Assembly: GCA_028571685.1 (NCBI GenBank)
Contig: CM053146.1
Coordinates: forward strand, 62,405,431-62,469,430
Direction of reading: 5' to 3'
Origin: Heterohyrax brucei
Taxonomy: Eukaryota; Chordata; Mammalia; Hyracoidea; Procaviidae
DNA length: 64,000 nt
Made by a program: the position numbers and the translations under genes. The notes under the pieces are model-generated. The model did not search any database. It was not told where the DNA came from and saw only the letters and a list, made by a program, of their open reading frames with translations. Below, piece by piece: positions 55,746 through 64,000 of this stretch (its first letter is position 1; the number at the start of each line of letters is the position of its first letter).

Positions 55746-56696
55746 TTAGTGGTTTTGTTCTTCTAAGCCAAAGCCAAGAACTTCTTTCAGTATTTCTTGT
55801 AGTTTGGGTTTGGTTTTTACAGAATCTCTGAGTTTCTGTTTATCTGGGAATGTCTTAATTTCATTTTTATATTTGAAAGATAGTTTTGCAGGATATATAA
55901 TTGGAAATTCTTCTCCTTCAAGGCTTTGAATGTGTCATGCCACTGTTTCCGTGCCAGCATGGTTTCTGCTGAGAAATCTGACGAAAGCCTAGAGGGTTTC
56001 CCTCTGAATGTTAGCTGTGCTTTGAGTCTTGCTGTCTTTAAGAACAGCTGCTTATGTTTCATTTTGTTAAGCTTGATTAGAATAAGTCTTGGAGTCTTTC
56101 TTTTGAGATCTATATTGGGTAGCATACGATATGAATCTGAGATGTTTATATTCTCTTCCATCATGATTTCTGGAAAGTTTTCTGTCAGCAGCTCAGCAAT
56201 GATACTCTGTGTTCTTAGGTGTCTTATCCTTTTCAGGGACTCCAGTTAATCAAAGTTTGTTCCTCTTAATATAGTCCCACGTGCTTCTTAATGCTTCTTC
56301 CTTTTTCTTGTTTCTTTTTTCTGATTTCTGCTCATAGACGCTGACGTCAGTAGCTCTGTCTTCCAAGTCAGCAATTCTTTTATCCATTTGTTCCATGCTG
56401 TTTTCTTGGCTTTGCATGGAAGTTTCTATGTCTTTGATTTTGTTCTTGATCTGTTGGATTTCAGAGTACTGGTGTTCCATCAGATCGAACAGCTTGCTTA
56501 ATTTTTCATTTTGTTCTGCTGCATTTTGCATAAAGTCTAGAAGGGGTCTGTATATAATCCTCTTGTATTCACTTTCTGATGCTTTCATAAAAGTTTCTTC
56601 ATCTGGAAAACTCCTTGGTTGTTTCGTTTGGGAGACTTCTGAAGCCATGGGTGATTTCTTGTATCCCACAGGTGTCTGTTGCTTTTTGGGTCCCAT
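55746..56696 (-). pseudogene. L1 ORF1 relic (RNA-binding, coiled-coil protein)
   Basis: Starts MGPKKQQTPVGYKKS. The first 148 codons (56,696-56,250) are open and end in a coiled coil (about residues 60-130, heptads such as LFDLMEHQYSEIQQIKNKIK) and STWDYIKRNKL. A stop replaces the next residues where L1 has LRLIGVPE. The RRM and C-terminal domain persist as a shifted piece (56,164-55,817) with PSRLSSDFSAETMLARKQWHD and ALKEKNFQ. A further frame reaches the natural end (KTKPKLQEILKEVLG) at 55,746. At least one stop and two frameshifts. Confidence 0.9.
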
Positions 56697-57692
56697 GTGA
56701 GTAGGTAGAGGCTGGAAGAGTTACTGTGAAGATGGACTGCAGATGTTTCTCTACTCTAGCTTAAAATGTAAAGCAAAAGGTATCTGACCACATCCCAAGT
56801 CAGTGAGGTTTGCAGGTGTAGAGGTCCCTCTTCCCCACTGGCAAAGTAATCACTTCCGTATCCAACCCCAGATGATACAAACTAGTTCAGAATACAGCAA
56901 TGCTACTGCCCTGTTGTCCTCTGCTGACAGGGCTCAGCCTTAGGGGACACTGTGTAAATTACTGCTTTTCTGGTAGAGAAGTGCTCTCCTGTGGGCAGGC
57001 TCTGGCTTCCAAGCTAAGAATTCAGTCCAGCTGTGGCCACCGTATCCAAGATGGCGCCCTCCACACAGGCAGCAGACAGAGGGGCTAAAGGTCCTGAGAG
57101 GTAGTGATTCCTCTGCCTCTGTTGCTGGGCCCCTACTGTAGGTGACACTGTGTAAATTACTGCTTTCCTGTCAGAGAAGCGCTGTCATGTTTACAGGTGC
57201 TGGCTCCCGGGCTAAGAATTAGGTCCCGCTAAAATCTCTGTATCCAACATGGCATTCTGCACTCTGGCAGTGTGGTTCTGTACAAACCACACTGTGGCAG
57301 TGATAAAAAGACAGGCCAAAAGTGGCTAGATTAATAGAGTCCTAAGCCTGGCTCTCAAAATATGGGAATTTCACCTGTCTATCCACCCAGCAGTGTTTCT
57401 GAGTCTAGCCACTAGGTAAGACCCAGCTCCACCCACCGGCCAAGACAGAGGAAAAAAAAGTCAAAATGGTGCATTTACCGTCAGTCCATGAGAACCAGGG
57501 CTACCCACAAGTGGGATTAAGTGAAAGAGAGGAGATTTTTCACTCGGTGGTATGAATTCCAAATTAACAGCCCTGTGCCGTGTCCTGGGGGCTCGCTAGG
57601 TGACCAGAAGTCTCCACTTGATTATCATTTCAGGTCTTAGTTTCCAGAGGGATATAAGGAGACGCGTGTTTAGTCCACGATCTTGACTCCAT
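56697..57692 (-). promoter_or_regulatory. L1 5' UTR with tandem monomers
   Basis: About 1 kb. Two units of about 198 bases begin at 56,943 and 57,141 with 'gacactgtgtaaattactgc' and share 'agagaag.gct', 'gctaagaatt' and 'gtatccaa.atggc'. One unit carries AAGATGGCG (57,048-57,056 on plus), a YY1-type motif, antisense to the L1. The extreme 5' end (L1 strand 'gtcaagatcgtggac') looks like a decayed CAAGATGGCGGAC. L1 5' UTRs hold the internal promoter; activity here is inferred. Confidence 0.75.
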
Positions 57693-57979
57693 CACCTCTT
57701 TTTTTTATATAGGAGAAATTTTAAAGAAATAAAACTTTAAGATGTGGGAGTAAAAAAAGAACTTGAGGGCATCAATAATATTGCAAGTTACTTTCATACA
57801 TTACTGTCAAAGTAGAAACTGCAATAAGGTCTATGGAGGACATTTTGTGCCATTATCTTAAAGTATTATGATTGCATGTAGCCTTGTACCATGCAGGTCA
57901 GTTCAAGGCATATTTACTACACATACATCCACTCATTTTTAAAATGACATATCCACAGTTATTTATTACATCACTCCAT
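57693..57979. other. Unassigned flank of the L1
   Basis: Starts with a T8 run and purine-rich text. No clear target-site duplication matching the left flank. Confidence 0.3.
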
Positions 57980-58390
57980 GTAAAGGCAAGGTATTGAAAA
58001 CAACCTAATTGTCTACCAATAGAATACTGAGTCTGTCAATTATAATACACCTTTAGAATGGAATACTGTGAAGTTTTTAAAAATGTAGTGACTTTTTTTA
58101 TGTATCAATAGGAGCTGAGTTCCTCAATGTAAGGTAAAGGAATAAGAAAGCAAGTTTCAGGAAAATAGGTAGTATGCTATCATTTATGCAAAAAAGATGG
58201 AAAATATACATCTATGTTGGCCAGTATAACTGGACCAAAAATAACTGGTAAGGAAAAACAAAAACTAATAACAAATGGGGAAGGACAGAAAGAATGCAGA
58301 GGCAAGGGCAGACATTTCACTGTTTTGAACAGAGCAGAAAAACTCTATGAATACATCACCTATCCAAAACTTTAAAATAGGCAAAAACGC
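57980..58390 (+). mobile_element. Old L1 (L1M/HAL1-type) 3' region
   Basis: 'acaacctaattgtctaccaa' then 'agaatggaatactgtgaagt' and 'agtatgctatcatttatgca' follow the L1 3' order. Confidence 0.65.
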
Positions 58391-58404
58391 AATGCTGGTT
58401 CTGA

Positions 58405-58508
58405 AGTGAGGCAGTCCTAGTTCTGTCTACTGGATCCAGAAGCTTTTGACTCTGGAACCTAGGTTTCCTAATTTGTAAAGTGGGAAATACTACCTGCCTT
58501 ATAAGAAA
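58405..58508 (+). mobile_element. MIR SINE, 5' part
   Basis: 'gactctggaacctaggtttc' and 'ctaatttgtaaagtgggaaa' then tactacctgcc match the MIR core and beyond. The rest is at 58,772. Confidence 0.6.
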
Positions 58509-58510
58509 AT

Positions 58511-58658
58511 GCAATGGTAGTGATTAAGACCTTGACTGCTATCCAAAAGGACAGCAGTTCAAGTCTAACAGCCACTTATCAGAAACCTGATGGAGGAGTT
58601 CTACTCTGTCCTATAGGGTCACCATGATTCAGAATCAACTCTGTAATGGGTTTGGTTT
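58511..58658 (+). mobile_element. AfroSINE, short class
   Basis: Box A 'gcaatggtagtgattaagac', box B 'ggacagcagttcaagtct', body 'gaggagttctactctgtcct', tail 'catgattcagaatcaactc'. Inserted in a MIR. Confidence 0.93.
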
Positions 58659-58660
58659 GG

Positions 58661-58713
58661 TGTGTGTGTGTGTGTGTGAGAAAGAGAAAGACAGGCAGAG
58701 AGAGAGAGAGAGA
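58661..58713. repeat. Compound (GT)n(AG)n microsatellite
   Basis: GT run of about 18 bases, then agaaagagaaag and an AG run. It directly follows the SINE tail 'gtttggtttggt', and may have grown from it. Confidence 0.95.
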
Positions 58714-58771
58714 AAAATGAGGACATTAAGTTTGGGCATATACACACATAGCACATAGAGGAGTTGATATC

Positions 58772-58815
58772 CCAGTGCCTGGGATATATTCAGTAAATGC
58801 TTGAGGTTATGATTA
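58772..58815 (+). mobile_element. MIR SINE, 3' end
   Basis: 'cagtgcctgggatatattca' then gtaaatgcttgagg is the MIR 3' end that continues 58,405-58,508. Confidence 0.6.
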
Positions 58816-59323
58816 CTCTGCTTATTAAGATTATCACCTCCCTTCTCATGAATGTTTGGGGAAGGGAGCATAAAATGATAGTAGGAGTTATGGAAATAAT
58901 TACTAAGACAACATTTTTCAACTCTGAAGAAATTTGCTGCAGGAATCAATGTGACCCAAAACATTTATAGAACACTGTCTACTCTTCTCTCCCTTCTGGG
59001 CATAGTTTACATACAAGGACCCTCTCTCGAGTTTCCTATAGTGTACCCTTGTTTTAAATTTCATTGTGGAAAATGGAAAGACTCTGACTGGTCTGGGTGG
59101 GAGGGAGCAGGTGCCTCTCTCTGGACTAAATGTCAGCTGTCACAGGTACCTACCTCATTGCTGGTATGGAGAGGAACTGATCCCTTTCGAGTGGAAAGGA
59201 GCAGACGAAGACCCATGTTGGGCAAATACAACTAGGGGCCTCCAAACACAGATGATTTTGTAGTATTTTGGTAAAAAAAGAGGGGGGAGGGGAATAGGAA
59301 GATGCAGGGGAAAGGAGGAAAAA
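58816..59323. other. Unassigned sequence
   Basis: No element recognised. Frame 58,951-59,235 (94 codons) lacks a domain. Confidence 0.35.
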
Positions 59324-59485
59324 AACCAAAACCATACCCACTGCTACGGAGAAGAGTCCAATTCATAGTGGCCCTACAGGACAGAGTAGAACTGCTCCAC
59401 AGTTTCCAAGGAACACCTGGGAGATTCGAATGGCCAACCTTTTGGTTAGAAGACAGTACTTAACCACCATGCCACCAGGGTTTCC
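59324..59485 (-). mobile_element. AfroSINE, short class, full length
   Basis: From 'accaaaaccatacccactgc' to 'catgccaccagggtttcc'. Box B 'gagattcgaatggccaacc'. Confidence 0.95.
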
Positions 59486-59536
59486 AGGGGCAGAGGACAG
59501 AGCTGATATTTTCTGTACAACCTAAACGATAGCTCA

Positions 59537-59705
59537 CCAGTTGCCCTCTAGTTGATCCCAAGTCATGTACCCCATGCGTGTCAGAGTAGAACTGTGCTCT
59601 GTCATGATTTTAGTGGCTAATTTTTCTGAAGTAGATTGCCAGGGCTTTCTCATAAGGCACCTCTGGGTAGACTCCAACTTGCAAACATCACCAGCAACTC
59701 CCATC
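59537..59705 (-). mobile_element. SINE, G class, diverged
   Basis: 'gtagattgccagggctttct', 'aaggcacctctgggtagact', and a worn tail 'ctagttgatcccaagtcatg'. The head end is degraded. Confidence 0.75.
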
Positions 59706-61235
59706 AAAGTGACAACATGCAGCAGGACTGGGAGGTTTTGCCCAAGGCAGTGAGGGAGGATGGTGTTCTCTATAGAAATACAGCGAAAGGCTTTACTGTT
59801 AATCAATGAACTCAAAAAAGCTGAGAAACAGGCTGCCAAGGAAATGGACTCATCCTTGAATTTATGTGCCGGAAACCCCCAGGAGTCCCCAGATGGTCTC
59901 CAGGTGGTCCTGAAAACCCAGAAAATATATGCAAACATTTGTTTGGGTATGAGAATATACATAACTCTGGGCATCTCCGTAACTTCCATTAAATTCACAA
60001 AGAGTGCTATGATCCAAAAAGGATTATAAATCCCTGCTAGACCAATGATCTAAGGAGTATAATCCATCCTAGGAACCTGAAGCTCATTTAACACATTATT
60101 TTTAAAAAAAAAAAAACATGAAAAATAGCCATAGATCTCTTACCGTTGCTTTCTAAGCAATCATTCTTGTACTCCTGTCTTCGCTTTGCTGTTTTCAGCT
60201 GTATTATTGTTTAAGGAAGATTTCCCTTTAAATGTGTTTACTTTTTAAACTGGAATGCCTACTTTAGCTCTCACCTAAGAAAAACTGTCTGTGAATTCAT
60301 CGTATGTTGTGCTATTTACATTTTTTTCTAATACATGTTATAAGAAATATATTCCTAGTGAAATTTAAAGATGTTTGCATCGTTTCCAAACCTATTCTCT
60401 GTACCCACAAAGGTGGCTTTATGGCATTTGGGAAAACACTGTCTCTAAATATTCTAAAATTCACATCCGGTATTCCATTTTATAGAGAAGGAATCTGAGG
60501 CATGACAATTAATGTAACTTATTAGAGATTCTAAGAAAACGTGGAAAACTTAGGTACCAAGCAATGCTGTCTCTGCCAATGACTCAGTCACATTACCTAT
60601 CTCTTTGCTGTGCATACAGTTTCAAGAGATTTTTATAACCTGTCACCTTTCTTCCTTTCCTCATAAAGAGGATCTAGTAGACCAGAGTAAAATCCTGATC
60701 GATTTGATACTCTGGTAATGATCCCAGCCACAGAGCAGGAAAAGAAAAAAACAAAAACAAAAACAAAAAAACCAGGGAGTTCTTTTTTACTCAAATCCCA
60801 TCTCATTTTTATTTTCTCTTAATGTTTTTTGAATCCCAAGTTCCAAAACCTGTCCTCTATTATGCAGTGCAAACGAGAACAGATGGGGAAAAGTTATGTT
60901 GGAAAGGGCTTTGGAGGGCCACAGAAAAGAGAAATATGACTACTCAATGTGTCACACACCAACTTGCAGCTGCCACCAGCCCTTCCACACGATGCGCCGC
61001 GTATGGAACCAGCCCATGGTGCTCAGAAGGAGCAGGCAGACTGCAGGAAGAGAGTGCAATTAGAGAACATTCACTCTGCTTGTGTTTCCTTGAAAATATG
61101 AATAAAGAGCGTACCAGCAGTACAGCCAACAAAAGAGAAATCAGTCCAAAGGCTAGCCTGGAAAATGGTTAGCTCTCTCTTGAAAATTCCCTGATGTTAA
61201 CCAATAATCAGTTTTATCGTATCTTTTCATATTAA
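59706..61235. other. Unassigned sequence
   Basis: Open frames 59,760-60,029 and 60,822-61,172 (89 and 116 codons) show no domain. An AAAAAC run lies at 60,746-60,772. No other element recognised. Confidence 0.35.
60746..60772. repeat. (AAAAAC)n simple repeat
   Basis: 'aaaaacaaaaacaaaaacaa' repeated units of six bases. Confidence 0.93.
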
Positions 61236-61440
61236 AGGGGCCCTGGTGGCACAGTGGTTAAGCCCTCAGCTGCTCAACAAAGGGTGACAGTTCAAATTCA
61301 CCAGCTGCTCTGTAGGAGGAAAACATGACAGCCTGCTTCTATCAAGATTTACAGCCTTGGAAACCCGATGGGGTAGTTCTACTCTGTCCTAGAAGGTCAG
61401 CATGAGTTGGATTGACTCAATAGCAATGGGTTTGGTTTTC
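61236..61440 (+). mobile_element. AfroSINE, long class, full length
   Basis: Head 'ggccctggtggcacagtggt', box B 'gggtgacagttcaaattc', insert 'catgacagcctgcttctatc', body 'ggaaacccgatggggtagtt', tail 'catgagttggattgactc' and a gtttggttttcg end. Confidence 0.96.
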
Positions 61441-61604
61441 GTATGGAAGAAAAGCCTCAGCGTTTTTCAAACTCACCATCCAGGGCTTCTCTCTCTCTAG
61501 GAATTTTGTCTAGAAAGGCCATGCCAGCTTACATGCGTGCTGTGGCCTTCCAATGAGCATTTTTCAGTATTCATAGGGTACTTCTGTGTTCACTAAACAT
61601 TCCA

Positions 61605-61770
61605 AGGATGAGGCAGCCAACCTGATTTCAAATTGCAGCTGTGAGACCTTGGGCAAGTCACCTGACTTCTCTGTGCCTGCTGTTCATCATCTGTAAAACA
61701 GGGTTAACATGATTTAACTTCACCTGGCACACAATCATTCTTCAGTATGTGAAAACTATTATTAGTACTG
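61605..61770 (+). mobile_element. MIR SINE
   Basis: 'tgagaccttgggcaagtcac' then 'ctgacttctctgtgcctgct' and 'catctgtaaaacagggttaa': one of the clearest MIR copies here. Confidence 0.85.
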
Positions 61771-62199
61771 TGGCTATAGAAAACATATAAAGTGTTCTCT
61801 CTCTTTTTTTAATTTCAATACAAAAATGTTGAGGATATGTATATACTTGGCTATGAATCCCTGAGAATCTATTTCAAAAGTAATTATATAGTTAGAATGG
61901 TTTCAGTTGTTTGATTCAAATGGTGATTCAGGCAACACAGACACTATCTGTGAACAAATCTTAGTGCTGTAAAGAGTTTTGTTATTGACTCATGCAGGGA
62001 CTTCCTCTGAAATCGTGCCTGCTTTTGTAGCGTGAGTATGCAAAGACTTTATATTATAAAACACACTCTTCCCCCCTCCCCCAGGGTAGTTCATAAATCA
62101 TCTAGATCAAAATCCCGTTGCAAGCATGTTAAAATGCAGTTTCCTGGGCAACCTCAGAAGATATTTTCAGTATTTCTAAGATGTAGAGTTGTGGAGGGT
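61771..62199. other. Unassigned sequence
   Basis: AT-rich. No element recognised; a short C-rich patch at 62,070. Confidence 0.3.
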
Positions 62200-62555
62200 G
62201 GGAGGGGCAGTGATGGTATAGTGGTAGAAGTCTTGCCATGTGGGAGACCCAAGTTCAATTCCAGCCAGAGTACCTAATGTATAGACACTGCCTGTATGTC
62301 ACTGGAGGTTTGTCTGTTACTATTATGCTGAATAGGTTTCAGCAGAGTGTCCATATTAAGATGGACTAGAAAGAAAGACCTAGTGATCAACTCCCCAAAA
62401 TTAGCAATGAAAGCCTTATGGATCACAATGGTCTGACCTTCAAAGCATCACGGGAATGAGGCAGGACCTGGAAGGATTTAGTTCCATTGTACATGAGGTT
62501 GTCACATGAGTCAGCACTGAATCCACAGCAGCCCAAAACAACAAGATTTGAAGTT
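62200..62555 (+). mobile_element. Gly-class SINE, full length
   Basis: The head 62,204-62,275 aligns with tRNA-Gly(GCC): box A 'tggtatagtggtagaag', anticodon-loop region 'cttgccatgtgggagac', box B 'caagttcaattccagcc'. The body has 'ggtttcagcagagtgtccat' and 'gaaagacctagtgatcaact', the tail 'catgagtcagcactgaatcc' and an aaaacaacaag end. About 350 bases, the longest SINE copy here and the best reference for the class. Confidence 0.92.
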
Positions 62556-62596
62556 CAGAGATCACATTTTAAATAAAAATAGTGGGTAATTCTTTT

Positions 62597-63110
62597 ATTT
62601 TATTTTTTTAATTGTGATTGAATGAAAGAGTACAATCCAGTTTAAATTTGCATGCCTTCCTATCTGTAGCTCTTTCTGCTCTCCTTGCCCAGTGACAGCA
62701 CACTCCTCCTTTCCATTCTATACGCATCGTCTCCTCTTAACAATCTCCTGACCCCTCCTCTCCACACTTTCCACTCCCCTCTAGTAAGAGGCCAGTAGGA
62801 CAACATCCTATAGACGCATAGAACCATCAATTGCATGCAAGATACGGTCACTGCATGTCCCAGAGTAGAATCCATTCCCATCCAAAGAGTTGACCTCAGT
62901 AAAAATTTACGATCAGGGGCAGCATCAGGTCTAAGGGCCATGCTACCAGGAACCCTCAGGCCTTTGTCCATCAGTTGTAGTCTTTTAGTGGAGTTCTTAG
63001 TGTGTACCGCTTTTTGTTTTTCTCATGTTGCCACCGTGATTCAACATCACAGCTGTTATTGGTGGTGGCCAGCCACCATCTGATTCTTCTGGTCACATGA
63101 TGATACAGTC
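62597..63110 (-). mobile_element. L1 3' UTR fragment
   Basis: Homologous to 50,590-51,050: 'gctctccttgcccagtgaca', 'ggggcagcatcaggtctaag', 'cttttagtggagttcttagt'. 5'-truncated, about 500 bases, same orientation as the full L1. Confidence 0.85.
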
Positions 63111-63190
63111 ACAAAAGTAAGGGATAATTCTTAAGTGCACTAAAGTTTGAGGACTAATTCCTTGAGGAATGAGAAAAAAGAAAAAGCTCT

Positions 63191-63303
63191 AAAGGACAGA
63201 GTATAACTGCCCCATAGAGTTTCTGAGAAATGCCGGGTGGATTTAAACTGCCAATCTTTTGGCTAATAGCTGTAACTCTTAATAACTATGCCACACGGGT
63301 TTC
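63191..63303 (-). mobile_element. AfroSINE, short class, without tail
   Basis: Starts in the body 'aaaggacagagtataactgc', box B 'ggatttaaactgccaatc', head end 'ctatgccacacgggtttc'. The RTE-type tail is missing. Confidence 0.88.
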
Positions 63304-63694
63304 TGTTAAGAAATAGGGGCAATGATAATCCTAATTGTGTGTGATTTCCAGCCACCTTTCTTCCCCTGCCACACATAACAGAATTAGGCCCAGAAATGTA
63401 GTAGTAGCGGACAAAACAGAGACAAGAGTCTGGTATTTCTAGCTCGTCTTTTCCACATACTGTATTCTCTCCTTTTGAATAGTGGCTAGACCATGGTTTA
63501 TCTTAAAAATGAGGTCACACATCACAGTTTGCCTAGTACAGTATTGCATTGCCCAAATAAGATATGAAGAGCATCCTTTTTCAGTTAAATTGGCAAAAGT
63601 TGTATGATAGACATATTTGCAAAAATGGCAAAAAAAAAAAAAAAAAGGAATAGCTGCTAAGACTACTCACATACTACCAAATGCCTCACAGGAT
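63304..63694. other. Unassigned sequence with an A-run
   Basis: An 18-base A-run at 63,630-63,647. No element recognised. Confidence 0.35.
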
Positions 63695-64000
63695 TTTGTT
63701 CCTTGATTTGGACGTTCAGAGTCATGGTTTCATGGGACATCCCAGTTAATTGGTCTAATACCATGTTCAGTGCTTCTGTTTTATCTCCTAGTGTCTGGGG
63801 TCTTAAAAGCTCACAAGCATCCAGTGAAAGCACAACAATTGATCTCTATTCACCTGCAGCAACAGAAGAAGGAGAGTCAGAAACAGGACAGGGAAACAAA
63901 GAGTATGGCTAACTCCCTCCATGAATGACCTCCTCCTTTACCATGAGACCTGAAGAAGTAGATGGTGCCCAGCTACAGTTACTGAACATTTTGATTAAAG
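63695..64000 (+). mobile_element. L1 3' UTR fragment, sense, cut by window edge
   Basis: 'gtgtctggggtcttaaaagc' is the L1 3' UTR phrase, with 'gaagtagatggtgcccagct' later. Same family as 1,480-2,170. Runs past the window end. Confidence 0.75.

Larger units (their letters stand above)
50574..57692 (-). mobile_element. Near full-length L1 LINE, inactive
   Basis: Reads on the minus strand: 5' UTR (57,692-56,697), ORF1 (56,696-55,746), ORF2 (55,325-51,527), 3' UTR (51,526-50,574) and poly(A), seen as an 11-base T-run at 50,574-50,584. The length of about 7.1 kb fits a complete mammalian L1. All parts are in order with no large gap. Both ORFs carry stops and frameshifts. No SINE has landed in it, so it is probably younger than the L1 at 0-2 kb. 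I could not identify target-site duplications by eye. Confidence 0.93.

Noticed and set aside
55926..56700. Plus-strand frames of 107 and 101 codons.
   Set aside because: They are antisense to L1 ORF1.
62200..62275. A functional tRNA-Gly gene.
   Set aside because: The tRNA-like part has many changes in its stems and is followed by a SINE body and tail, so it is a SINE head rather than a gene.
1..64000. CRISPR arrays, operons, ribosome binding sites or phage-like regions.
   Set aside because: All recurring units are dispersed SINE/LINE copies or microsatellites; the sequence is vertebrate nuclear DNA.

Overview
This window looks like nuclear DNA of a mammal, almost certainly an afrotherian and most likely an elephant or close relative. 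About fifty copies or fragments of tRNA-derived SINEs carry the AfroSINE sequence (sense ending 'ATGAGTCGGAATCGACTC'). They lie next to pieces of the RTE (BovB-like) LINE whose 3' end they share, and next to L1 copies whose 3' UTR wording I associate with elephant. This placement rests on recalled repeat consensus sequences, not on a search. I find no convincing protein-coding exon of a host gene. Nearly all long open frames are LINE relics, simple-repeat translations or chance frames.

SINE class labels used below are mine, from comparing copies inside the window. Short: box A/B head, then GGAAACCCTATGGGGCAGTTCTACTCTGTCC-like body and RTE tail. Long: the same, with an extra piece resembling GTGGCAGTCTGCTTC..AAGATTACAG between head and body. 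G: head like GTCCCTGGGTGGTGCAAA, body with GAAGAAAGGCCTGG, later ACACATGGG. Gly: head resembling tRNA-Gly(GCC), long RTE-derived body. Minus-strand copies read as the complement on the plus strand.

Layout. 1-31 kb: old L1 3' region, SINE clusters, L2, MIR, a MaLR LTR, hAT-Charlie relics and two mariner-derived inverted structures, separated by unassigned sequence. 31.4-32.64 kb: a sharp GC-rich CpG island with GC boxes, GGC and GGA triplet runs, a CCAAT box and plausible splice donors. It is the only strong sign of a host gene and is probably a promoter with a non-coding first exon. 33-37 kb: ancient MIR, L2, MER20 and a duplicated TG microsatellite. 37.1-45 kb: a nested RTE/L1 block, an RTE 5' piece and an RTE 3' end, plus about 2.3 kb of AT-rich DNA. 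45-47.6 kb: the densest SINE cluster. 50.57-57.69 kb: one nearly full-length L1 on the minus strand with 5' UTR, ORF1, ORF2 and 3' UTR, all disabled. 58-64 kb: more SINEs, MIR and two L1 3' UTR pieces.

How the parts relate. The LINEs are the machinery, or its remains. The SINEs end in the RTE 3' sequence and so presumably depended on RTE reverse transcriptase. In the two LINE copies whose reverse transcriptase active site can be read (L1 near 53.22 kb, RTE near 38.60 kb) a catalytic aspartate is lost, so neither copy can move by its own enzyme. The most interesting structural signals are the Gly SINE body, which is colinear with an RTE 5' region in the same window; the mariner inverted structures; an imperfect direct repeat flanking the RTE; and extremely short RTE/SINE 3' tails. 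I see no clearly new gene system.
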